From Planctomycetota bacterium (GTDB lineage: Bacteria; Planctomycetota; Planctomycetia; Pirellulales; Pirellulaceae): DNA of 32,050 nucleotides. The notes under the pieces were generated by a model. That model was not told where the DNA came from and did not search any database. It worked only from the letters and a program-made list of their open reading frames with translations. The translations under genes and the position numbers were made by a program. Location: assembly GCA_029979005.1 (NCBI GenBank), contig JAPOIJ010000043.1, forward strand, positions 1 through 32,050, given 5' to 3'. Positions within the stretch are counted from its first letter, which is position 1. Each line of letters starts with the position of its first letter. Of this stretch, positions 25,025-32,050 are shown piece after piece.

Positions 25025-26722
25025 ATGAAATACCCTGCTTTAATTGCATTGAACCGCAAAACTGCCTTGGTAGGCATGCTGGCCGTATCCTTCTCTCTGG
25101 CTTTGACCACGCTGGCCGAATCCCAAACCAAAGAACGTCGGTACTTCCTAGGGAAAGATTCTCAGCGTGTCGCGGGAACGCCTCAGGGAACCGTTACCGA
25201 ATACCAGTGGCTCGATAGCAAGATCTACCCGGGAACCAAGCGGCGATATTATGTATATGTCCCCGCACAATACGATGCGAGTAAATCTGCTGCATTGATG
25301 GTGTTTCAAGACGGCCATGCCTACATGAATGAAAATGGTGAATACCGGGCGCCCATCGTTTTTGACAATCTGATTCATCGCCAAGAGCTACCGGTCATGA
25401 TTGGCGTATTTATTGACCCCGGTCATTTAAAGGACGAATTACCGGAAAAACGAGGCTGGAAACCGACGCCTGAAAACCGAAGCGTCGAATACGATTCGCT
25501 CAGCGATACCTACTCAAAGTTCCTCCTCGAAGAAATACTTCCCGAGGTTGAAAAGAATTACAACATCACAAAAGACCCTCTAGGCCGTGGTATTTCAGGA
25601 GCAAGCAGTGGAGGCATTTGTGCGTTTACAGTTGCGTGGGAACGGCCTGACCAATTTAGTAAAGTTCTAAGCCATATTGGAAGCTTCACAAATATTCGCG
25701 GCGGTGATCGCTACCCAGGCCTCATCCGGGGCACCGATACCAAGATGGTCATGCAAGCTCCAGCCACCACCGATTCCGCGAAAGAAGATGAACCTACGGA
25801 TGAACCCGCTACCGGCGAAGATCCTGCTTCGCATCCGCTACGCATTTATCTGCAAGACGGCAGCAATGATCTGGACAACAAGTACGGCAACTGGCCGTTA
25901 GCGAATCAACAGATGTTTGCCGCACTAAAATTCAAGAACTACGACGTTAAATTTGACTATGGCGAAGGGGGACACAACGGCAAACACGCCGGTTCAATTT
26001 TCCCAGACGCACTTCGCTGGCTGTGGCGTGATTACCCCGGCGTTACTCCCAAATTGTCAATTATGCCAGGCGAACAAACGGCGGAATGGGCGGTTAAATG
26101 GTGGATGCCAAGACACGAAGCCAAATTAGCTCAACGAAAGGCCATGAAAAAAGTTGACTTACTGATGATTGGCGACTCGATCACTCACGCCTGGGAGGAT
26201 AAAGGACTCGAAACGTGGAATAAATATTATGCCAATCGCAATGCGCTGAACCTTGGTTTCAGTGGAGATCGTACGGAACATGTCATTTGGAGGTTTCAAA
26301 ATGGTGCCATCGACGATATCTCCCCGAAACTCGCAGTAATCATGATCGGAACCAACAATACAGGACACCGTAAAGAAAACCCGCGACACACGGCTCTGGG
26401 AATCAAGAGGATCATTGACGAAATCAAAATGCGACTGCCCTCAACCAAAATTCTACTTCTGGATATCTTTCCCAGAGGGAGTGACAAAGAGAATGAATTC
26501 CGAAAAATCAATTCGGAGGTCAATGAAATCATTAAAAATTACGCCGATGATGAATCCGAAATCTTCTTCCTCAGCATAGGCGATAAGTTTCTCCAAGAAG
26601 ACGGCACACTCCCGAAATCAATCATGCCGGACTTGCTTCACCCCAACAGTCAAGGTTATGAGATCTGGGCGGAAGCGATGGAACCGACCATCCAAAAACT
26701 ACTCAATGCCGAAGGCGAGTAG
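25025..26722 (+). CDS. Secreted double esterase: esterase D-like domain fused to SGNH/GDSL hydrolase
   Basis: A 565-residue protein with an N-terminal signal (about residues 11-32, ending in an AES-type site). The first domain (about 55-340) is an alpha/beta hydrolase of the esterase D/enterochelin esterase type, with nucleophile Ser194 in GASSGG and a likely catalytic His in GGHNGKHAG. An acidic low-complexity insert (residues about 247-270) interrupts it. The second domain (about 375-560) is a GDSL/SGNH hydrolase with all four blocks: IGDSITHAW (Ser385), NLGFSGD, IGTNN (Asn445) and DLLHPNSQGY (Asp and His). The ATG at 25025 is preferred over an upstream TTG. Deacylation of polysaccharide or related esters outside the cytoplasm is an inference. 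A NIPSNAP gene follows 125 bases downstream. Confidence 0.87.
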   Translation: MKYPALIALNRKTALVGMLAVSFSLALTTLAESQTKERRYFLGKDSQRVAGTPQGTVTEYQWLDSKIYPGTKRRYYVYVPAQYDASKSAALMVFQDGHAYMNENGEYRAPIVFDNLIHRQELPVMIGVFIDPGHLKDELPEKRGWKPTPENRSVEYDSLSDTYSKFLLEEILPEVEKNYNITKDPLGRGISGASSGGICAFTVAWERPDQFSKVLSHIGSFTNIRGGDRYPGLIRGTDTKMVMQAPATTDSAKEDEPTDEPATGEDPASHPLRIYLQDGSNDLDNKYGNWPLANQQMFAALKFKNYDVKFDYGEGGHNGKHAGSIFPDALRWLWRDYPGVTPKLSIMPGEQTAEWAVKWWMPRHEAKLAQRKAMKKVDLLMIGDSITHAWEDKGLETWNKYYANRNALNLGFSGDRTEHVIWRFQNGAIDDISPKLAVIMIGTNNTGHRKENPRHTALGIKRIIDEIKMRLPSTKILLLDIFPRGSDKENEFRKINSEVNEIIKNYADDESEIFFLSIGDKFLQEDGTLPKSIMPDLLHPNSQGYEIWAEAMEPTIQKLLNAEGE

Positions 26723-26847
26723 TAGCGACTGCGGAAAACAGCACGCCTTCATCCCCGAAACCAATCATCAAAGACTCGACTCAATCAACATCGACTAAGA
26801 TGTAATCGCAACCAATTAACCCGATTTAAACGAGGGTAAACCCAACC

Positions 26848-27657
26848 ATGAAGTTTCTTAATTACTTATTGATCTTTGCCCTGACGACCGCGTTTTATTT
26901 GGGCAGTCCCAGCGAATCACAAGCAATAACCCTTGCAAAAGACAACGAGAAGTCTGCAGATCAAGAGTATTACGAAATTCGGATTTATAAAATTTTTGAT
27001 TATGAAAAACAGCAAATTGCTGAAGACTATCTCAAAAATGCGTTCATCCCCGCACTTAATCGAATGGGTATTGATCGCGTAGGAGTGTTTAGCAATCTGA
27101 GTGACGAAAACGATCATTCGCTTTTCATGCTCATCCCATTTTCTTCCATCGACCAGTTCACCAACATGAACTCAACGCTCGCTGCGGATGCCGATTACCA
27201 ATCTAAAGCGGCCGACTATTTCACGCGAAACAAAAAATCCGCTGTTTATCAGCGAATCGAGAGTCGATTCATGAAGGCCTTCCAAGGAATTCCAACCATG
27301 GAAATCCCCGCCTACTCCGCCGATAAAAAAGACCGCCTGTTTGAACTCCGCCTCTACGAAAGCCACACAGAAGACCATGCCCGCCGAAAGGTCAAAATGT
27401 TTAATGAGGGGGAAATCGATATTATGCGGGATGTCAAACTTGCCCCGATTTTCTTTGGCGAAACCCTCATCGGCCCTGATGTCCCTAATCTGGTTTATAT
27501 GCTTTCAGCAACCGACGAAGAATCGCATGGCCAACACTGGAAAGATTTCCTGGCTCATCCGGAGTGGATTCGGATTAAAGAAATCGAGGAGTACAAAGGT
27601 ACGGTCTCATCGATCAAAAAATGGATGCTCAAACCAACTTCCTACTCCCAATTGTAA
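26848..27657 (+). CDS. Exported NIPSNAP-family protein
   Basis: A 269-residue protein with a signal peptide (about residues 1-26, ending SESQA). Two NIPSNAP (dimeric alpha-beta barrel-like) domains follow. The first begins YYEIRIYKIFDYEKQ near residue 38 and includes VGVFSNLSDEN. The second begins LFELRLYESHTEDHARRKVKMF near residue 168. Planctomycetes carry many exported NIPSNAP proteins, whose reaction is unknown; the fold resembles small oxygenases and haem- or lipid-binding proteins. It follows the double-esterase gene on the same strand, so a shared role is possible but unproven. Confidence 0.87.
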   Translation: MKFLNYLLIFALTTAFYLGSPSESQAITLAKDNEKSADQEYYEIRIYKIFDYEKQQIAEDYLKNAFIPALNRMGIDRVGVFSNLSDENDHSLFMLIPFSSIDQFTNMNSTLAADADYQSKAADYFTRNKKSAVYQRIESRFMKAFQGIPTMEIPAYSADKKDRLFELRLYESHTEDHARRKVKMFNEGEIDIMRDVKLAPIFFGETLIGPDVPNLVYMLSATDEESHGQHWKDFLAHPEWIRIKEIEEYKGTVSSIKKWMLKPTSYSQL

Positions 27658-27754
27658 TGTCATTGATGAGTTCAATGGGTTGAGCACCACCAGTCCGTCT
27701 CTTGCTTTCTCTAATTCCTAGTCTTCAAAGTAGCGCGGCGCATCGGGTCTTAAT

Positions 27755-28309
27755 ATGAACAACAACAGCTTTGACGTTACTGAGTTTTCAGAAGCCGGAG
27801 AAACGCTTGGTACAAAATCGGTCGATTTGACCAACTTGGCTGGGCCACACTTAGATTATTTTGTCAACAAATTCCGTCACCTGTCCGGGGATCTGGAACT
27901 TCCCCTCGAGGACCGCCTGCCGGGTGACAACGAGGCACTGGAGTACCGAATCGGTTCGGATCTCAATGGAGCCTACGTGCTCTATTACTTCCACGACGAA
28001 GTCATCTTTGCATCTCTTATTCTCAGTGGAACGGACCACGAAACTGAAACCGAATTGATGCAGGTTTTCAAGTTTCTGTTACTCGACACAGACGATCTCG
28101 ATGAGCCGACCGAAGAAGAAATCGATGCCGTCCTTTCATCGGAGGAATTTAATTTCTCTCAGACCGAGACCCGACCCGCAGTCTTTGAAGTTCAGTTAAC
28201 CGGGCCAGAGGACAGGGAAACGCCACTGGAACACGTTCGACAAATGAATCGTGCCCTGAGTGCCGCTTTTTTTAAGATGGATCGACCGAACTCGCATTCT
28301 GATCAATAA
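27755..28309 (+). CDS. Small acidic protein of unknown function
   Basis: I do not recognise this 184-residue protein. It has no signal peptide or membrane segment, so it is probably cytoplasmic. It is strongly acidic, with a cluster LLLDTDDLDEPTEEEIDAVLSSEEF near residues 109-133. An alternating hydrophobic stretch (GAYVLYYFHDEVIFASLILSG) near residues 69-89 suggests a beta-rich core. Coding potential is supported by the length, the ATG and the absence of a better frame. Its last 38 bases overlap the 3' end of the convergent protease gene. It could be a small regulatory or binding protein; no function is claimed. Confidence 0.7.
   Translation: MNNNSFDVTEFSEAGETLGTKSVDLTNLAGPHLDYFVNKFRHLSGDLELPLEDRLPGDNEALEYRIGSDLNGAYVLYYFHDEVIFASLILSGTDHETETELMQVFKFLLLDTDDLDEPTEEEIDAVLSSEEFNFSQTETRPAVFEVQLTGPEDRETPLEHVRQMNRALSAAFFKMDRPNSHSDQ
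28272..28309. other. 38-bp convergent overlap of two coding ends
   Basis: The plus-strand small acidic gene ends at TAA 28307-28309, and the minus-strand protease ends at TAA 28272-28274. The last 12 codons of each are therefore antisense to the other, with no room for separate terminators. Confidence 0.7.
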
Positions 28310-30179
28310 ATTCCTTGATCAAAGTTCGCGGGATGATGTAGGATCGCGTGCGACTGAATCGAGAAATATTCACGCCGAGGAAATTACCATCAATATCAAA
28401 CACTGGGCCACCACATTGTTCTGGTCGCAGGTTCGCATCGTGTGATACGACTCGACTAAACCCGTCACGACGAACGCTTTTTCCGCCAATCAAATCATCA
28501 GCAATGTGTCGCGACGTCTGCGCAGGACGCTTTCCCAGTGTCACCTCTTTGGTTATTTCCTGTCCATCTCGTCGAACAGTCACTTCAATCCGGCTGTTAA
28601 CATCCTGATTCGAAAGAAAGCGAAAAACATCGTTTCGCTGGCGAACTGATTTGTCACCTAACTTAAGGACGATATCTCCCGGTTGGAATCCCGCCTTCTT
28701 TGCAGCTCCATTTTCAACACTTTCAAAAACAACCTGATTGTCCCGGCTGCCGATAACAACGCCTAAGTAACCACCACTGACACGTGTTCGCGGCACTGCA
28801 AAGAAATTCGATCCCCATGTGCTAATGCTGCCATCGCCCGCGGCGTCAGGAACCAGTAACAAACGGCCAGGTTGCTCTGCCAAATCACCCTTAATTCGAC
28901 TCAAATCAATCCCGCCCACCTCGGGGAAATCGACCTGCAATAAAACCAAATCATTTTTAGGGTCCCGAGCAACCACTTCGGCGGCAAGACTGCTGCCATT
29001 ACTTCGTTGCACCCTCGGTCGAGTTCCAACAAGCGTGCTCTTGCTGATCACATTGCCGCGACCTTCTCGAAAAATTCGCGTCCCCCAAACGGTTTGTTGT
29101 TCCTGATTAACTTGACTCTTAATCACAACCTGTGCATTATCCAACTTCGCTTCAAGCGACTTAAAGACCTTTGAAAAGTCTCGCAGCTCGGGATAAGTTT
29201 TCGGTTTTTCGAGAACCTTCGCCTTGGTAAGATTCAACTGAATCAACTTTCGCTTTTTTTCCCGAAGAACGGAAAGCTCCACCTGGCTTTCGCCGGTGGT
29301 TCGCAATGAGACCAACTTATCGTAAATCGATTTTGCTGAATTAACCTTCTTACCTGAAATCGCCTGAACCACGTCGTTGACCTTCAATCCGGAAGTCTGT
29401 GCCAAACCACCATCAACTATTTTTACGACCTTAACACCGTTCGATTCACTTTCTCCTCGAAAACCGAGTTTAGGCAGGCTTGGCCATCCGACCACCTCAA
29501 ATTCTTTCGGAGTTTTCAGTTGCTCCCAATATTGTTTAAAAGAATCAATCGGGACGTCGTAATTCTGCTTGGTGTCTTTGCGAATATTACTGTGAATTCC
29601 GATTACTCGTCCGTTGATATCAACTAACGGCCCGCCCGAATCACCGGGTTCCATCACAGCCGTCGTTTCAATCATCCCCTTGTTCGACGTCACTGGCCGG
29701 GTGACATAACCAAATCGAATTACCGATCCTCGATTTTTGTCATACGTTCCCGGATAGCTGATGCTGATGCAGGGTTGATTGGTGAGCAGCGAAGCCGAAT
29801 CTCCCAGTTCAGCAACTGGCAAACGCGACGGGTTCTCAATCTTCAACATCGCCATGTCAACTCGCTCGTTTGATCCGAGACCTTTAGCTCGAAACTCACG
29901 CCCATCGGCTAACAATACTTTGTAACGGCGATTGGGTTTCACCGCATGACCAGCGGATAAGACTATTCCGTCAGCACTGACGATCACACCGCTAAAAACC
30001 ATGCCGCCATCATTGACGGCGACCGAAGCAGGCACGACCTTTTCCACGGCCGCCATGATTTGAGCTTGAAGATCAGTCACATTTAAATCTTCGACGGCAA
30101 AGCAAGTCGCCGCTGACATCCAGAAAATGCCGAAAATCAGTAGTGGTTTTTTGCGAAAAACAATTCTCGGAAGCGGCAT
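28272..30179 (-). CDS. Secreted trypsin-like serine protease with PDZ domains and a degenerate second protease domain
   Basis: A 635-residue DegP/HtrA-related protein with a signal peptide (KKPLLIFGIFWMSAATCFA). The first protease domain (about 38-220) has an intact triad: His78 in SAGHAV, Asp108 in RVDMAML and Ser181 in GDSGGP. A PDZ domain follows (about 245-318). From about residue 350 a second trypsin-like unit begins: it keeps Asp410 (DPKNDLVLL), lacks the His, and has RPEQCGGP with Cys589 where Ser is expected. Another PDZ domain (about 466-550) is inserted before that loop. I chose the ATG at 30179 because the signal peptide follows at once; an open frame to 30329 would add 50 unlike residues. 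A role in periplasmic or surface protein quality control is inferred from the family. Confidence 0.88.
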   Translation of the reverse strand: MPLPRIVFRKKPLLIFGIFWMSAATCFAVEDLNVTDLQAQIMAAVEKVVPASVAVNDGGMVFSGVIVSADGIVLSAGHAVKPNRRYKVLLADGREFRAKGLGSNERVDMAMLKIENPSRLPVAELGDSASLLTNQPCISISYPGTYDKNRGSVIRFGYVTRPVTSNKGMIETTAVMEPGDSGGPLVDINGRVIGIHSNIRKDTKQNYDVPIDSFKQYWEQLKTPKEFEVVGWPSLPKLGFRGESESNGVKVVKIVDGGLAQTSGLKVNDVVQAISGKKVNSAKSIYDKLVSLRTTGESQVELSVLREKKRKLIQLNLTKAKVLEKPKTYPELRDFSKVFKSLEAKLDNAQVVIKSQVNQEQQTVWGTRIFREGRGNVISKSTLVGTRPRVQRSNGSSLAAEVVARDPKNDLVLLQVDFPEVGGIDLSRIKGDLAEQPGRLLLVPDAAGDGSISTWGSNFFAVPRTRVSGGYLGVVIGSRDNQVVFESVENGAAKKAGFQPGDIVLKLGDKSVRQRNDVFRFLSNQDVNSRIEVTVRRDGQEITKEVTLGKRPAQTSRHIADDLIGGKSVRRDGFSRVVSHDANLRPEQCGGPVFDIDGNFLGVNISRFSRTRSYIIPRTLIKEFIDQNASSVDPS

Positions 30180-30519
30180 GGGTATCGCCCTATCTGAACG
30201 CCTATTTGACCGTGTGTGACTGTTGAAAAAATAGCCCATCTTGCATTGGGAATCAAATCTTTTCCTAGCCCCGCGTCGCGGTAACCGCAAACCGTCCACT
30301 TCAATACACACAATGCCGTCAACCGACACTTGGTTCTCAGAAAAAACACGTAATATTGAGGGATTGAGCGTAACCCCAATGAACTTCTAAGCAAGAGGTG
30401 ACTGCATCTAGCAACAACACACTATCCTCTACAGCCCTAACAATTCTTTCAGCTTGACGAATTGCCGATCAACGAACTGCAAACCCGTTAACGCGCACCT
30501 ACGTTAACGCTCACCTACT
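30180..30519. other. Intergenic region upstream of the protease gene
   Basis: About 340 bases separate the start of the protease gene from the stop of the PQQ-type gene on the same strand. Open frames here are short and resemble no family. The left part should hold the protease promoter. The right end (from 30487) is a 16-bp tandem repeat that runs into the PQQ-type gene. Confidence 0.45.
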
Positions 30520-30534
30520 TTAACGCTCACCTAG
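30487..30534. repeat. 16-bp tandem repeat, three copies, over the stop codon of the PQQ-type gene
   Basis: Three consecutive units are visible on the plus strand: GTTAACGCGCACCTAC (30487), GTTAACGCTCACCTAC (30503) and TTTAACGCTCACCTAG (30519). Units differ at one to three positions. The third unit holds the last codons and stop of the minus-strand PQQ-type gene, so the copies look like repeated duplication of the gene's terminus. Confidence 0.85.
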
Positions 30535-31776
30535 ACAGTACAACCATTCCTGGCGGGCTCCTCCGCGATCTTCGGCAACCCTCGCATACAATCTGCCCCC
30601 GCAAACCACTTGCGAGGCAAAGGCTTCATCACCTAACTGGTTTCGGGCAACTTCCTGATACCCCTCAGACTTCGCTTCAATGACGACGGTCTCACCGTTC
30701 TCTGCTGTAAAATATATATTTTGACCGACAAGTACAGGTGAAGCGCTAACGGGCACGCGACGTTTACTGAATTTCTGTTTCCACATTTCGCTTCCATCGG
30801 CTGCCCTCCAACAGTACAAAACTCCATTGTCAGCATGGGCGAACACGTATCCCTCAAACGCAAGCATTGATTGCTCGTATACTTTCGCCGGATTATCCCA
30901 AAGAATTTCACCGTTACGCGCATCAATTCCGATGGTTTGGCCACCAGGAAACCCACCGCTGGCAAATACCCGATCCTCATCCCAGACCATCGTGCCACAA
31001 GTTACTGCCCAATTAGCCTTGGTAGTCCAGATTGAATCACCTGTTTCCGGGTCATAACTTGCCACTTTCCCACCGCCGCTAATGAGTAACTGCCGACGTC
31101 CCGCAACCCTCGCAACCACCGGAGTCGAGTAACTGCTGACACCGGTTCGATCAATTCGCCAGACCTCATCTCCGGTTTTGGTGTCATAAGCAATGATCGC
31201 GGATTTAACTTGATTCTCATTGGTAACGATCACGCGAGAACCATCAACAATTGGTGTGGAGCCATAACCAAATGGATAGGCCGGGGAATACACCCCCACG
31301 TCTTTTTTCCATAGCACCTCTCCATCAAGATCGAGAGCAACCAAATGAACGTTATTGTGGTGGCAAAATACCGCAAACAGACTTTTGCCATCTGTTGCTA
31401 TTGTCGACGTAGCATGCGTATTCTTAGGGTGCATTCGTTTTGGCCAACCGCCTCGATTGACTTCTGTTGACCACAGCATTTTGCCGTCTTTTTGGTCGAA
31501 ACAAATCACGGATTGCTTTTCGTCTTGCTGTTCGGCAGTCGTGAGGAAAATTTTTCCGTCGATGATCAAGGGGGAGGCATGTCCTCGCCCGGGCACTTTC
31601 GTTTTCCAAATAACATTGTCATTATCCCCCCACTCCAACGGGGCTGTCTTCGATTCCGCAATTCCGTTACCACTTGGACCTCTCCACCGCGACCAGTCAT
31701 CCTGGGCACCAACTTCATGAGTGTTAAACAGAAGCAAGCCGAAACAGAAAAAACAAATAGTAAATTTCGAAAACAT
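30520..31776 (-). CDS. Exported PQQ-binding-like beta-propeller protein
   Basis: A 418-residue protein with a signal peptide (FTICFFCFGLLLFNTHEVGA, about residues 4-24) followed by WSRWRGPSGNGIAES, a sequence typical of planctomycete members. The mature part is a series of propeller blades marked by repeated DG-x-LW or GDxVW elements: KDGKMLWSTEV, LDGEVLWKKDV, TGDEVWRID, TGDSIWTTKA, NGEILWDNPA and ADGSEMWKQKF. The fold is shared with PQQ-dependent dehydrogenases and BamB, but no PQQ site or dehydrogenase partner is evident. The ATG at 31776 is chosen because the signal peptide follows; an in-frame TTG at 31812 is less likely. Export to the periplasm and a binding or scaffold role are inferences. 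Confidence 0.9.
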   Translation of the reverse strand: MFSKFTICFFCFGLLLFNTHEVGAQDDWSRWRGPSGNGIAESKTAPLEWGDNDNVIWKTKVPGRGHASPLIIDGKIFLTTAEQQDEKQSVICFDQKDGKMLWSTEVNRGGWPKRMHPKNTHATSTIATDGKSLFAVFCHHNNVHLVALDLDGEVLWKKDVGVYSPAYPFGYGSTPIVDGSRVIVTNENQVKSAIIAYDTKTGDEVWRIDRTGVSSYSTPVVARVAGRRQLLISGGGKVASYDPETGDSIWTTKANWAVTCGTMVWDEDRVFASGGFPGGQTIGIDARNGEILWDNPAKVYEQSMLAFEGYVFAHADNGVLYCWRAADGSEMWKQKFSKRRVPVSASPVLVGQNIYFTAENGETVVIEAKSEGYQEVARNQLGDEAFASQVVCGGRLYARVAEDRGGARQEWLYCLGER

Positions 31777-31924
31777 GAAAAGCTCAAATTGGGAATTCAA
31801 TAAATAAAACAATAGACGCCACGGCGTTCTATCCTAACCAAGACTTACGCTAAATAAAAAACGAATTTAGCGATGGGCTCGACCTAATACCGAGACGAAT
31901 GCTTCAACGTAACTAACGGTAATT

Positions 31925-32050
31925 CTACTCTAGCAGTTCAGCGCTCCAATACGCATCGCTGATGAATTTCGACCAGCTCTGATAGCCGGTAGTGTGCTGT
32001 GAGTAAATTGGATTCCAGTTGGGCTGCTTGGGCGTATTTAACAGTTTTAA
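31925..32050 (-). CDS. Possible 3' end of a minus-strand gene cut by the window edge
   Basis: A reading frame is open from the right edge to TAG at 31925-31927 and encodes 41 residues, including PNWNPIYSQHTTGYQSW and FISDAYWSAELLE. The composition (aromatic residues with few Cys or Arg) looks protein-like, but the piece is too short to assign. It would lie upstream of the PQQ-type gene on the same strand, with about 150 bases between them. I see no gene in the rest of 31813-31924. Confidence 0.35.
   Translation of the reverse strand, partial: LKLLNTPKQPNWNPIYSQHTTGYQSWSKFISDAYWSAELLE

Noticed and set aside
24865..25218. Plus-strand open frame ahead of the double-esterase gene
   Set aside because: It runs out of frame through the esterase signal peptide region and has no recognisable sequence; a shadow of that gene.
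30180..30329. N-terminal extension of the protease gene
   Set aside because: The added 50 residues are Arg-rich and would bury the signal peptide, which starts at once from the ATG at 30179.

Overview
The window looks like chromosomal DNA of a marine-type planctomycete (Pirellulales-like). The strongest markers are the adjacent pair of a planctomycete cytochrome C/DUF1549/DUF1553 protein and a Tat-exported DUF1501 protein. A secreted PQQ-type beta-propeller, a NIPSNAP protein with a signal peptide, a large AsmA-like protein and a FloA-type flotillin also fit. Base composition is close to even G+C and looks uniform. I saw no rRNA, tRNA, CRISPR array, transposase or phage gene, and no clear sign of recent transfer.

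Layout. 0.3-3.3 kb (minus): mnmA (tRNA 2-thiolation), floA (flotillin-like) and an EVE-domain protein. 3.7-5.5 kb (plus): typA/bipA. 5.5-6.4 kb (minus): a PolB-like 3'-5' exonuclease. 6.6-7.8 kb (plus): peptidase T. 8.0-12.3 kb (plus): the planctomycete cytochrome/DUF1553 protein and its DUF1501 partner. 12.5-16.3 kb (plus): a 1256-residue AsmA-like membrane-anchored protein. 16.5-17.2 kb (plus): an MBL-fold hydrolase. 17.2-24.7 kb: a hydroxyproline-catabolism locus that also contains a protoporphyrinogen oxidase gene and a TSUP-type permease. 25.0-27.7 kb (plus): a secreted double esterase (esterase D-like plus SGNH) and a NIPSNAP protein. 27.8-28.3 kb (plus): a small acidic protein of unknown function. 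28.3-30.2 kb (minus): a secreted trypsin-like protease with PDZ domains. 30.5-31.8 kb (minus): a PQQ-type beta-propeller. The right edge probably holds the 3' end of another minus-strand gene.

The most coherent system is the set at 18.6-23.7 kb. A 4-hydroxyproline 2-epimerase with both catalytic cysteines, a DadA-like FAD amino acid dehydrogenase, a DapA-family deaminase and an alpha-ketoglutarate-semialdehyde-type dehydrogenase together supply every step from trans-4-hydroxy-L-proline to 2-oxoglutarate. The genes sit in three transcription units: epimerase-dehydrogenase-hemY (minus), the aldehyde dehydrogenase divergent from it (plus), and the deaminase converging on the aldehyde dehydrogenase (minus). 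A perfect 12-bp palindrome in the divergent promoter region is a candidate operator. No regulator gene or classical amino acid transporter is visible.

The other notable item is the protease at 28.3-30.2 kb. It joins an intact His-Asp-Ser domain to a second, degenerate trypsin-like domain that has Cys in the nucleophile position and appears to have a PDZ domain inserted within it. All functional calls come from reading motifs by eye; no database search was run.
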